A stretch of DNA of 46,781 nucleotides from Ochromonas danica (GCA_015146655.1 VKHL01000199.1:1-46781), one strand, 5' to 3'. Numbered from the stretch's first letter, positions 10,312-21,234 are shown. Translations and numbers: made by a program. Notes: generated by a model from the letters alone, not told the origin.

Positions 10312-11396
10312 CCTTTCTACAACTTTGGCTTCTGCTTCTGATTGTGTCTTGTCAGTGACTATACAGATTGACTAGTTATGACTAGCTATGACAAACTGTG
10401 ACTGAACTGGCAGTGTTTGTGTCTTGTCAGTGACTATACAGATTGACTAGTTATGACTAGCTATGACAAACTGTGACTGAACTGGCAGTGTTTGTGTCTT
10501 GTCAGTGACTATACAGATTGACTAGTTATGACTAGCTATGACAAACTGTGACTGGCTGGCAGTGTTTGTGTCTTGTCAGTGACTATACAGGTTGACCAGC
10601 TGTGACTGACTGACTCCGACTGACAGTGACTGACTGTGTTTATGTTGTTTATGTTGTTTATGTTCACCAGTGACTAGACTATACTCTACTATACATTAGA
10701 GGTTAACTGACTGTGAGTGACTAGCTGTGATTGTGTTTGTGCTGTTTGTGTTCACCAGTGATTATACTAAGCTATACCATACTAAGCTATACCATACTAT
10801 TCTATACTATACTATTCTATACCATACCATACTGTGTTAGTGTTGTTAGTGTTCGTCAATTCTTGTGTTTCATGTTTGTGTGTATCGTGTGGTGCTTTGT
10901 GTAGTGTTTGGTTTGTGGTTATCACAAGACTGTGGTAGTCTGTGCATGTATTCTTGGTATTCTTGTGTTTCTTCTAATTGGTCCCTCTTGGACCTCTTCT
11001 GTCTTCATACTAAACTACAATAGAGTCTTGGGGAGTGAGTTATGCAATTACATAACAATCCCAGATTTCTAAATGAAGACTTCTAGCTCGCCCACCGCTG
11101 ACCACTGTTGTGGTCAATGTGTGTGATCGTTAATCACGTTAATTGAGTTTATATGATCATCAACAAAGCACGTTGACAATACTGTACAGTAGATAGTCTA
11201 CCAGAGGTGTGGCAGTACAACAAACACTCGCTCTAAGCGATAAAAACACAACAAAAGCAGTTTATCTGTTTGTTGTTGTACTTCACGCAACACAACAATA
11301 GCTGACACCTCTCACTGCAGCTGCTCTGCACTGTCTTCTTTGGCTGATTGATTGATTGATTGACTGATTGATTGGTTGTTTCATCCTATCGCAGAG
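10312..11396. other. Repeat-rich intergenic spacer upstream of the peptidase gene
   Basis: About 1.1 kb without a convincing gene. The left part is a 75-bp tandem repeat (separate entry) that decays into short CTATAC/ACTATAC words to about 10850. The right part holds three small perfect inverted repeats: GTTATG-CAATTA-CATAAC at 11039-11056, GACCAC-TGTT-GTGGTC at 11100-11115 and GTGAT-CGTTA-ATCAC near 11130. A (GATT)n-like run at about 11345-11375 ends just before the start codon. The promoter of the downstream gene must lie here; I cannot place it precisely. Confidence 0.6.
10346..10600. repeat. 75-bp tandem repeat, about 3.3 copies
   Basis: Copies start at gtcttgtcagtgac at 10346, 10421, 10496 and 10570. 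The first three are near identical with period 75; the third is one base shorter and the fourth diverges after about 30 bp. The array begins 35 bp after the receptor stop codon, so it probably lies in the 3' UTR or terminator region. Confidence 0.9.
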
Positions 11397-14041
11397 ATGG
11401 CTCTTCCTCGATTAGCTTCAGCCTTCCTGCGCACCGCCTCCTCGGCTCCCCTTTACGAAGGGGCATGGGTGCAGACCTTGTCAGAGCTGCCCGGCAGTCC
11501 TCGGCATCTCCTGCTGCAGCGCTCCCTGCGCGACTTCGAAGACAACAACGCCAAGTCCAGCTTGGAGTCGTACCTGCTGCCCCAGCGCGAAGAAGGCAGT
11601 GAGGGCAGTGGCCGTGCAGTCCTCCTCGCCGCGCAAGTCCTTCACCCTCGCCCCGCGCTTGTCGACGTCTCGCCCTCTGGCCACTCGCGCGTCATCGCAC
11701 ACAACCAGGCGATGCTCTCCTCCTCCTCCTCTTCCTCCTCTTCCAGCAGCAGCTTCTTGGAGGTGGTGACGTCAAGTGAGGTCTTCCGTCTGGACACCTC
11801 CGCGCTGCACGGCAAAGTCTTCCCGCTGGGCGGAACCTTCGGAGGCGCTGCGTGGCACTCCTCGGAGGACCTCTTCGTCTACCCCGCCGCCGCCCTGCCG
11901 CTGCCTGGAGAAACTGCGCTGGACTCCCTCTCAGTCCCTCAGAGGAAGCTCCCGGCAGAGCAAGAAGGCCTTCCCCTCACAGACAGAAGAGGCAAGTTTG
12001 ACTTCCAGCAGGATTGGGGAGAGAAGTCTGCGGGGCAGGACGGCTCCGTGCTGGCCGTCTTGACTCTCTCTAAGCGCCAAGTGGCTGTCTTGCCACTGGG
12101 CGAGGCCTTCTACAGCGAGTGGACGGTGGGGCAGCCGGTCTTCGCCAATGATCGTCTGCTCGTCTTCACCGCGTGGCCTCGGGAGGCGCGGCGCCTTGGC
12201 CTTCTCTATTGCGGCCAGCGACCCTGCCAGCTCTTCGCGGTTGATATCCCCGCCGCGTTAGCAGGTGAAGCGGTTAGTGTCCGCGCGTTGACGCCATCGC
12301 TGGCCATCGCGCGCTCGCCGCGGCCGTCCCCCTGCGGGCGCTTCGTGCTCTTCCTCGGCCACGCCAAGGGCTTCACCACTCATCAAGGCCCGCTGGCACT
12401 CTATCTGCATGACCTGGAGAAAGACGCCAACACTTGTCTTCTGGATGTTCCCTTCTCATCATCTCGCCCCGCCTTTGAGTCGTCAGGTCGACTGTCTGTC
12501 TCCGCGCTCTTCCTCGACTCGCTGCCCAGGTTAGCATTAGACCTCTTGACCTCTCGACCTCTTCGCAGTAAATCGCCATCACTAATCAGCTGCTTCATCT
12601 CTTTCTGATTGTCTCCAGACGAGCATTTCTCGACGAACGAACGGCTTTTGCGTCGTGCGCCTGTGCCGGAGAGGAGCTGCTGCTTCTCTTTCATCTGAAC
12701 CTGCCGCTGCCTAGAGATGATGAAAACAGCGGCCAAGCTGCTCAAGCGCGTGTGGAAGTCCTGCGCTATGCAGACCTGCTCGACTCGTCCGAGGAGCTGA
12801 GCGGAACAATCCTCGGCAGCTGCGGTCCGTTAATCATCGCGGCGCTCTCCTCGCCGCTTTCCCCGCCACAAGTTGTGACTCTCTCCTACCAGGAAGGCGC
12901 GGTGCGTCTGCTCCATCGATTGGGAGATCCTGTTCGTTGGAAGGGCAGCACGAGACCAGGCAGCGCTGCTTCTGTTGCCTACGACGTCTCTCCCGCAGAG
13001 TTGTCGGCTGGACGCAGTCGTCGTCGCGTCAAGATCTTCAACGCGGTCGCGCCAGGATTGGCAGACGGCCAAGACGTTCCCTTGCAGGCCACGTTACTCT
13101 TCCCTGCAGGTTGGACGGCCTCGTCGCCGCCTCTGCCTTTGGTCCTCGTGCCTCATGGTGGGCCGCACACTGTCTTGACAAACACTTTCCTCTCGCCGTA
13201 CGCCTTCCTCGTGGACAGTCTGCAGTCTGCAGTCCTCTTCGTCAACTACCGCGGCAGCACTGCCTTTGGTGCAGAGGCTCTGGCCACGCTACCGGGTCGT
13301 ATCGGCACGGTGGATGTCAGCGACCTTCTCTTTGTTCTGTTCCACCTGCTGACGGAAGTCTCTTGCGAGGCGCTGCTAGAAGAAGGTCGTTATCATCGAG
13401 AGTTAATCCGATGCCCCGACGATTGGACTGGCCAAGCCAAAGATGCCTTTGCCGAGAGAAAGCGCGCTTTCAATAGCAATGACAATGACAATGACAATGT
13501 CCAGCAACGATCTCTCTTTGCCTGGGATCGCCTCGCTATCGTGGGAGGTAGTCATGGAGGCTATCTGGGTGCGTTACTCACAGCACGTTACCCGGACATC
13601 TTCGCAGCTTGTGCTTTGCGCAACCCAGTCATTGATCTGCCCAGCATGTTGCCATCCACGGACATCCCCGATTGGGTCTTCGTGGAGGCTCTGGGAGAGA
13701 GCGCGTCCTCTCCGCATGCTCTAGCCCAGCTGTTGCGACAGACTTTTGCTTCCAGTGGCGAGCTGCAACAGATGAGAGACTTGTCGCCATCTGCCGCACT
13801 GCTGGCATGCGAAGTCTTCAAGACGCCGACCCTCATCGCAGTGGGCAGACAGGATCGCCGAGTGCCTTTCTTCCAAGGCATCGCTTGGTATCACGCGCTG
13901 CGGGGTCGCTTTGCAGAGATTCCCGTCAAGCTGCTCGACTTCCCTGACGACTGCCACGCTCTGGACAGTCCCGCCGCTGAGGCCGAGCACTGGATTCAGA
14001 TCGCTTCGTGGCTCGCCACCCATCTGAAGATCCCAATCTAG
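11397..14041 (+). CDS. APEH: Acylaminoacyl-peptidase (prolyl oligopeptidase family S9)
   Basis: Two exons, 11397-12529 and 12619-14041, joined through an 89-bp GT-AG intron that restores the frame; 851 residues. This family removes N-acetylated amino acids from blocked peptides in the cytosol. The C-terminal alpha/beta-hydrolase domain has the G-G-S-H-G-G-Y nucleophile motif (Ser689), Asp790 in V-G-R-Q-D-R-R-V-P and His824 in D-D-C-H-A-L-D, a complete triad, plus N-Y-R-G-S-T before it. The N-terminal half fits the beta-propeller. It is about 120 residues longer than typical family members (about 730), partly through a polyserine run (about 11719-11758) and an Asn-Asp repeat (about 13477-13500). 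The first ATG of the frame at 11397 is chosen. The coding region is clearly more GC-rich than the receptor gene. It converges on the anoctamin gene. Confidence 0.88.
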
Positions 14042-14262
14042 CCAAACTAACAACAGACACAGTAAATAGTTGTTCTAGTTAAACCTTACAGAATGAATAT
14101 GCTATGCCTGCGTAATAAACTATCACTTTGTGTTTGTGCTTGCAGACTTCAATAATAATATGAAAATAGTGGACCCACGTTAGGGTCGATCGAAACCTCT
14201 TGAATGCGTATGACTGACTGACAACAGACGCGCTGGCAACAGACCTTACGTGTGTTTGGACC
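14042..14262. other. Convergent 3' spacer between APEH and anoctamin
   Basis: 221 bp between two stop codons. It is AT-rich and contains aataaa-like words (for example gtaataaac near 14112). It probably carries both 3' UTRs and polyadenylation sites; nothing else is seen. Confidence 0.5.
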
Positions 14263-16958
14263 TTACGCAGGAGGAGGAGGTGGAAGAGCCGAGAACTCAG
14301 AGACGGTGACCACAGCAGGTCCACTGGCAACAGAGGCATCGTCTTGCCGCGGTTGCTGGGATGGATTGTATTTGTTTGAGAGAGGCTCTGGCCAGACACC
14401 AGCGATGGGATTATGAGGATATTCGAGAGCGACAACAGGAGGTTTGTCGCCGCGAATCTTCTTAATGCGAGAGCGCATCTTAACACCGCAACAACGTCCG
14501 CGCACATCATGCACGGGCTCTTCGGCGACTTCCGAGTCTTCTTCGTATACATCATCATAATCTTCATCCTCCACTTTGTTGATGATCTTCTCTTCGAAGA
14601 ACTGCACGCGTTGCTCCTGTAAAAGCACTCCCTCGGGCACATCGGGAATCACAGCTTGAGTTATGTACTGGATGGCAATGAGGACCCACTGAAATCCGAT
14701 GAAAATCCAAACACGACCCTGCAGCGAGTAACCCCATAGAACATCCATAGTGAAACACACCAGAGCCGCATTGGTAATCACAGAAGCAACCGAAAGAATA
14801 GCCAGAATTGTCTGCCAACTTCCAATATCTTGGGCACCACGAGGAATGGGACGTTGGTAGAGTTTGCAAAGCTTCCAGGCAGTGAACTTCGTCTTCACGT
14901 AGTTGTTCAACAAGCTGAAGAAAGAGGCGCAAGGAAGAGCCGTGATGAACAGCAGCGTGAATCCATACTGGACAGCTGTATCAGCGTAGTTCTGAAGCCC
15001 CTCAACCATTGGTCGGAACTGCATGAGGTAGTACTGATGCTCAGCGGGCGTCGTGTTGGCTTTGACCGCCTCATCGACTCCTTCGCTCTCCTTCTTGATG
15101 TTGCGCTTGTGCATATAATAGGGAACAGCGATGTCAAGCAGGTTCGTGATGGTCAATCTCGAGCCGAAAATGAACGCCAAGTTGATGGAAAGTGGTTGCA
15201 TACAATTCGTGGCACCACATTGGCCAATATAATCTGAGCTTACGTTGTCTGGGCGATCCAGATTGGAAGCAATGAAAGCGAGGAAGAAGAAGGACGCATA
15301 ACTGTTCACAAACTGGAAGACGAAGAGCTTGGCAATCAAGCTGTCTTCATATTGCGTGTCTGTGCGATGGTTCTCAATGTCCGTCAGCTTCGTGGCCACC
15401 TGTTGATAGATGGTGTTGAAGATCATGATCTGCACTGTGTTGATAATCGAAGCGACTGTGCTGGCGTAAGTGGTTCCATTGCTCTGCTTCTGCAGGAAGA
15501 AGCGGAAGACATAGATTGCCGCGACGACTCCGATAACGATAGCGATGAAGCAGCTGACCACAGTCTGCGTGATAGCCATCATTCTGCGCGTGACGGTAGG
15601 CGGATTGAAAGTCATCTTGCGGCCATTGATAGGAGAAGTGATGCTATCGCCGTAATACTCGGGGCGCTCAGACTCCAACTGCTCGAAGTCAGACATGCCC
15701 CAGCGCATGGCAGTGGCGCTCTCGTGGCGCTTCCAATACTCCAACATGAAGATAGACCACACCGTCACCACCAAACTGTAGAAGGGCAGCACAGGATGCG
15801 AGAAATCTAACGTGCCCCACACCACCAATTGGAAGGCGAGGCCGATAATGCTAGGCGTGAACAGCCAGGTGGAATAGTGGCCTAAGAAGACGTTGTACAG
15901 CGCGATCTTCTCTCCGAAATACTCTCGAATGTCCAGCACGGGCATGTCCCAAGGCATGACCCACTTGTCCAGACACTTCTCCTCAATGCGCTTCAAGACG
16001 TCGTACTCGTGCAGAGGATACATCGCCAGGATTCTTCTCTTGTGCAGCAGTTTGCTCAGCTCCAGAGCGCATCCTCCCTGGTGCTTCGGAGCTCTGAGCA
16101 GCTCGTAGATCACTTTGAGGCGCACAGACTTGATGAAAGGGTCTGTGCCCAGCCCGTCTTCGCCGTTGCGCTCGTAGATCTCGTGGATGTCCTCCTCGTA
16201 CTTGAGATAGACTAGCGCGGCAATACCCAGCGAGTGAGGTGGTGCTAGTAGGAGGAGGAGCAGGAGGAGGAGGAGGTACTGTACCATGGTCATAGGGCCC
16301 GTACTTGCAGATCTCGCTGTCGTCGTTGAGCTTCACGCCTTTGATTCTCTTCTCGGGGTCTCCCGCCTCCACGCGCTTGCGCAGCTCTTCGGGATTCACT
16401 TTCAGCTTGTAGTCGATGGCGTCAGCGAATCTCCTCAGCACGGGCAGCTAATCATATATCACATATATCATATATGGTATCGTATTGTGTTAGGAATGGG
16501 GTGGGGCAGGCTAGGAGGGAGTCAGTGCTTACCGGGCAGCGGATGAGGACCATGAGCTCGTCGTTCTGGATGCTCTTGTAGGGAAAGACCTCCAGCCCCG
16601 CCTGCAGCATCTCGTGGATGCAGTGCCTGGCCTCCTTCGTCTGAGTGGTGAAGTCCGCCTCCATGGGGAAGACCATGACGAACTCGTAGGAGCTCAAGAA
16701 GTCCTTCTTGGAAGGGTCGGCCTCTTCCTCGCCAGGCCTCGCGCCTGAGAAGTCATTCTTCTGGAAGATGTAAGTGGGGCGCTTGGGATAGTGGTCAGGC
16801 AGGTTCATCGTACAGTATCTTTCACAGCGATCGCCTGAAAACCTTTCTTTGGCTGCGGTGCGCAAAGATCGCGCGCGGCGGGTGGAAGACAACGACAAGC
16901 GGCTGAAATTTTCAGTTCCGCCAAACCGATCGTCCCGTATTCGGGACTTCACTGACAT
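14263..16958 (-). CDS. Anoctamin (TMEM16 family) membrane protein
   Basis: Three exons read leftward: 16958-16533, 16447-16285 and 16244-14263, with introns of 85 and 40 bp; about 856 residues. An alternative acceptor at 16213/16212 keeps the frame, and an in-frame ATG at 16808 gives an 806-residue form that may be the real start. The N-terminal dimerisation-like region (K-D-F-L-S-S-Y-E-F-V-M-V-F) leads to the anoctamin core: Y-F-G-E-K-I-A-L-Y, E-Y-W-K-R, E-N-H-R-T-D-T-Q-Y-E-D, F-Q-F-V-N-S-Y-A-S, and R-P-I-P-R-G-A-Q-D-I-G. The family comprises Ca2+-activated chloride channels and lipid scramblases with ten spans in plasma membrane or ER. Several residues matching the Ca2+ site appear replaced (see findings), so channel or scramblase activity is uncertain. 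The C-terminal tail is acidic, then basic, ending in polyproline. Confidence 0.88.
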
Positions 16959-17158
16959 GAAGCGAAAATCCGGAAATTGAAGTGGCAATATTCGACTTTG
17001 CTGAGGGAGATATTCGACTTTGATGTGCTTGGGTTTATACTATTCATTTGATGTAGCTCTTGCTAATATTGATCTAGGTCTAGTCTAGGTGGTAGTCTAC
17101 TTCAGGGGTGGAAGGCAACAAAGAGGTGCAGAGGAGGTGCAGAGGGTGTGTGTGTGTC
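16959..17158. promoter_or_regulatory. Spacer upstream of anoctamin with 22-bp-spaced direct repeat
   Basis: Two copies of atattcgactttg lie at 16988-17000 and 17010-17022, exactly 22 bp apart, just upstream of the anoctamin start. They could be paired binding sites. The rest is short T/G-rich sequence, ending in a (TG)n run beside the stop of the next gene. Confidence 0.35.
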
Positions 17159-19113
17159 TCAGCAGTTGAAGGTGTTAGTGAAGGCATACATCTTCAGGCC
17201 AAGGTCTTTGAAGTTCGAAACGTGTCCCGGTAGGTTGGTTAGACCTTTCTCTCGATACCACGCAGACACTTCTCCAGGCTCGCCATCTAGCTCCTGCACC
17301 CAGCCTAATGACCACACACAGTAGATGAGAGAGATCGCCATAGACTAATAGACTAATAGTGTGAAAGAGAAGTGCTAACCAAATCCTTCTTCAAATGCTG
17401 GGCAATAGTCTTCTTTGCCGAGGGTTGACAAGCACACCATGCAATTCCCTACACACCATATAATAACCAATAATGTAATTACCAATACAATGTAATATAT
17501 AGTATGATATTGTATAACGTAGTGTAATAGTGTAATATAGTGTAATATAGTATAACGTAGTGTAGTGTAGTTTAGTGTAATATAGTATATTGTAATATAG
17601 TGTAATACTGTATAATGTAATATAGTATACTATAGTGTAATATACTAGTAGTGTAATGCAGTATAATATAGTGTAATATACTAGTAGTGTAATGCAGTAT
17701 AATATAGTGTAATATACTAGTAGTGTAATGCAGTATACTATAGTGTAATATACTAGTAGTGTAATGCAGTATACTATAGTGTAATATACTAGTAGTGTAA
17801 TGCAGTATACTATAGTGTAATATACTAGTAGTGTAATGCAGTATACTATAGTGTAATATACTAGTAGTGTAATGCAGTATACTATAGTGTAATATACTAG
17901 TAGTGTAATACAGTATACTATAGTGTAATATACTAGTAGTGTAATGCAGTATAATATAGTGTAATATACTAGTAGTGTAATACAGTATACTATAGTGTAA
18001 TATACTAGTAGTGTAATGCAGTATAATATAGTGTAATATACTAGTAGTGTAATACAGTATACTATAGTGTAATATACTAGTAGTGTAATGCAGTATAATA
18101 TAGTGTAATATACTAGTAGTGTAATACAGTATACTATAGTGTAATATACTAGTAGTGTAATGCAGTATAATATAGTGTAATATACTAGTAGTGTAATACA
18201 GTATACTATAGTGTAATATACTAGTAGTGTAATGCAGTATAATATAGTGTAATATACTAGTAGTGTAATGCAGTATACTATAGTGTAATATACTAGTAGT
18301 GTAATGCAGTATAATATAGTGTAATATACTAGTAGTGTAATGCAGTATACTATAGTGTAATATACTAGTAGTGTAATGCAGTATAATATAGTGTAATATA
18401 CTAGTAGTGTAATGCAGTATACTATAGTGTAATATACTAGTAGTGTAATGCAGTATAATATAGTGTAATATACTAGTAGTGTAATGCAGTATACTATAGT
18501 GTAATATACTAGTAGTGTAATGCAGTATACTATAGTGTAATATACTAGTAGTGTATTGTAATGACTTACCGACACGCAGAGAGTTCTGTAAGTGCTCGAC
18601 AGCGAGAGCCATGGCCTTCCTACCGTCCTTCTGTCTCAGGAGGGGGTCCAGTCCCTGGTTGTCCAGGATGGAGTCGAAGACGGACTGCTTGCAGACCTCG
18701 TCGAGGTGCCGCAGGTCGGACACGTGCTGGAACTGCAGCCTTCGCTCCTGCCACTGGCCGCGCAGCTGGTCGTCTGCCTGGGCGAGGCGCAGGCACTCCT
18801 CGACGTGCTGCAGGCTGTCGTCCACCACCAGCACGAAGCCTGTCTTGTGGGTGCCGAAGCCGTCCAGCGCCAAGTTGAGGGCCAAGTCGTTCTTGGCGCC
18901 CACGATCAGCAGCTGGTCAGTGCGCTGCAGATGCTCGCAGAGGTAGGGGAAGACGTCCTCGTAGTGGGAGGAGGAGACGACGGACGACTGCAAGCTTGCA
19001 GACAGAGCAGTCGATGCGCGCTGGCGAGGCTGCACTGCAAAGGGAGACCACGAGTAGCAAGTGACTGCCCCAGCCCACAGCAACGCGAGCAAGGAGAGCA
19101 ACAAAAGCCTCAT
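17159..19113 (-). CDS. Secreted or plastid-targeted class I SAM methyltransferase, METTL13-like
   Basis: Three exons read leftward: 19113-18570, 17448-17380 and 17304-17159; introns of 1121 bp and 75 bp; 252 residues. All joins keep phase 1. The first ATG follows a TTG-led extension and opens a strong hydrophobic signal peptide (M-R-L-L-L-L-S-L-L-A-L-L-W-A-G-A-V-T-C) followed by Tyr and a Ser/Arg-rich stretch, like the bipartite plastid presequences of algae with complex plastids. The domain shows a nucleotide-binding-like L-L-I-V-G-A-K-N-D, then F-D-S-I-L-D-N-Q-G-L-D-P-L-L, which resembles the D-K-G-T-L-D-A box of METTL13/eEF1A lysine methyltransferases. The substrate is unknown. The first large intron is a satellite array. 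It is divergent from the ACBD6-like gene. Confidence 0.72.
17449..18569 (-). other. Satellite-filled 1121-bp intron
   Basis: Donor GTAAGTCA at 18569 and acceptor TGTGTAG ending at 17449. The intron is more than ten times the usual length here. Nearly all of it is the 36-bp array plus a decayed tail (17460-17640) of GTAATATAGT words. In two minus-strand frames the array has no stop codons, so the frame of the first exon stays open through most of the intron. Confidence 0.8.
17643..18555. repeat. 36-bp intronic satellite, about 25 copies, with 72-bp higher order
   Basis: The unit begins tactagtagtgtaatgcag and ends atatagtgtaata. The first copy starts at 17643 and the last, truncated one at 18543: exactly 25 periods of 36 bp. 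Variants differ at two sites (gcag/acag and ataatatag/atactatag). From about 17900 to 18230 two variants strictly alternate, so the true period there is 72 bp; a second alternation follows to about 18480. Confidence 0.95.
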
Positions 19114-19414
19114 GCCCACCAACAACAACCAATTCTGATGATGTTCCGCTTCTCAGGTTCCCTAGGGGGAGAATTTCTTAAGTTAACAGTGACTGACGTC
19201 GCACCCACCCACCAAATGTAGAAGATTTGGACTTATAACTCAGTATTGGACAGAGAAATAGAGTTTACAAGGCCAAAGCTCAAATTGTTGAGTTATAAAT
19301 CTCTTATTCGCTGTGAGCGCCTCTCTTCACAGCTCAAGAGCAGCTCAAGAGTAGCTCAAACTCACTCTTGAGCTGGCAATCCATTTCCAAGAGTTGTTGA
19401 TTGATCAGAAAGGG
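19114..19414. promoter_or_regulatory. Divergent promoter between methyltransferase and ACBD6-like gene
   Basis: 301 bp shared by two genes pointing apart. It contains two tandem CAGCTCAAGAG copies (19330-19340, 19341-19351) and their perfect 11-bp complement CTCTTGAGCTG at 19365-19375, about 40 bp before the ACBD6-like ATG. This dyad could bind a regulator or fold in the 5' UTR. No clear TATA box is seen. Confidence 0.4.
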
Positions 19415-20317
19415 ATGGATTTGGAGGAGCTGTCCATGCTGCTGGAGACGATGGACCAGGCGCCAGTCTCTCAAGAAGACTTCCTTCGCGCGGCGGATCG
19501 CCTGCGGTCTCTGAGTCAGTCTTCTCCGCTGGCCATCGCCCCCGACCAACAGCTGCTGCTGTACGCGCTCTACAAGCAGGCCAGCGAAGGCGACGCCCCG
19601 CCCTCCTCCTCCACCGCCTCCTCCACCACCTCCTCCTCCACCACCTCCTCCACCACCTCCGCTGTGGCCTCTCAGAAGACTGACGCGTGGCGGTCTGTCG
19701 CGGGAATTCCTCGCGAGGCGGCGGCCAAGGCGTACCTCTTCCTCGTCACTGACCTCGAGGCCTCTCTGGCTGCTGACGCGGGGGCCTCCACTGACCTCGG
19801 AGACCACGGCCTGGGCTCTGTCTTCAGCAGTCTCGTAGGCAGTGGCTCGGCGGGGGCGGAGGAGGAGGAGGTGTGGCAGGAGGAGGAGGAGGAGGCCCTC
19901 TTCGCAGCCATCGCCGCGGGAGATTGCTCGCGCCTTCAGGCCCTCCTCTCCTCCTCCTCCTCCTCTCCCTCCAGCATGCTACATGCTCGTGTGCGGGGAG
20001 GTCTAACAGCGCTGCACTACGCTGCTGACCGAGGGGTGCACGAGGGGGTGCGGCTGCTGCTAGCCGCTGGCGCTGCTGTACACGCTGAGGACGATGAAGG
20101 CAGAACTCCTCTGGCCTACGCGCTGCTGTGTGACCACGTCGAGACGGCCAGACTGCTCATTGAAGCGGGTGCGAGGGTAGCGGAGGCTCTGTCTCAAGCT
20201 CAGGTGGAGGAGGAGGAGGAGGAGGAGGAGTTGTCACCTCTTATGGCTGCTCTCATCGCTAGTACTAGAGCTACACCATCTTCAACTTCTTCATCATCTA
20301 GTAGTAGTAGTGGCTAG
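19415..20317 (+). CDS. ACBD6-like acyl-CoA-binding protein with ankyrin repeats
   Basis: Single exon, 300 residues, from the first ATG. Residues about 1-110 form an acyl-CoA-binding domain: F-L-R-A-A-D-R-L, then L-L-L-Y-A-L-Y-K-Q-A-S-E-G-D and, after an insertion, K-T-D-A-W-R-S-V-A-G-I-P-R-E-A-A-A-K-A-Y. A Ser/Thr-rich run of about 25 residues replaces the usual short loop between them. Two to three ankyrin repeats follow at about 160-260 (G-L-T-A-L-H-Y-A-A-D, G-R-T-P-L-A-Y-A-L). This order is that of ACBD6, which binds long-chain acyl-CoA and supports protein N-myristoylation in animals. The linker and C-terminus are acidic or polyserine, encoded by GAG and TCC/AGT runs. Confidence 0.85.
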   Translation: MDLEELSMLLETMDQAPVSQEDFLRAADRLRSLSQSSPLAIAPDQQLLLYALYKQASEGDAPPSSSTASSTTSSSTTSSTTSAVASQKTDAWRSVAGIPREAAAKAYLFLVTDLEASLAADAGASTDLGDHGLGSVFSSLVGSGSAGAEEEEVWQEEEEEALFAAIAAGDCSRLQALLSSSSSSPSSMLHARVRGGLTALHYAADRGVHEGVRLLLAAGAAVHAEDDEGRTPLAYALLCDHVETARLLIEAGARVAEALSQAQVEEEEEEEELSPLMAALIASTRATPSSTSSSSSSSSG

Positions 20318-20768
20318 GTCTGTATACTAGGTACTGTAATACTAACAATACTAGCTAGCTACTTGTGTGCAGCAGAGAGAGACAGTTAACATGACACCGA
20401 CTACCGTGGAGTACAGTAGACTACCGTACAGTAGAGTGCAGTAGAGTAGAGTAGCCTCTGCATGTACACTACACTATGTACATTGATGTAGTCTACTACA
20501 GTACAGTGCAACTACACTGTAGACTACAGCAGTGTACATAGTGTACATAGTGTAGTGTACAGTGGGGTACATAGTGTAGTGTATAGCTATCGTAGCTAGT
20601 CTGGTATTCTAGTCTATTTATACTCTACAAGTAGTATAATAGTATCGTAAGTCTATACTACTGCTAGACTAACTTTACGTAGTCTAGTACTGTATACTGT
20701 ATACTGTATACTCTACTGCTAGTACTACTAGTCTACTACAGTAGATGTACTACTTGTCCTGTATAATA

Positions 20769-20847
<79 letters not shown>

Positions 20848-20848
20848 G

Positions 20849-20925
<77 letters not shown>

Positions 20926-20926
20926 G

Positions 20927-21003
<77 letters not shown>

Positions 21004-21004
21004 G

Positions 21005-21081
<77 letters not shown>
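20769..21081. repeat. (TAC)n microsatellite with 78-bp higher-order period
   Basis: Perfect TAC triplets broken only by TGC at 20847, 20925 and 21003, exactly 78 bp (26 triplets) apart. The next break, at 21081, falls on the same grid and ends the array. So this is a tandem array of 78-bp units rather than a simple run. Confidence 0.95.
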
Positions 21082-21234
21082 GTTGCACTAGTATACTATA
21101 GTATACTACTACTAGTAGTGTGATGGTACATGTATATTGTACTACTGTGGTATACTAGTATAGTCTAATAAAACTACTGCCAGCTCTAAGCTGTAGATTA
21201 ACAGAACTGCTGGAATAGCTATAGTCTAGTCTAC

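Noticed and set aside
17391-18575. 394-residue Tyr/Ile/Leu repeat frame
   Set aside because: It lies inside the satellite intron and is open only because the 36-bp unit lacks stops.
20745-21101. Polytyrosine protein
   Set aside because: It is the (TAC)n microsatellite read as codons, with no flanking coding sequence.
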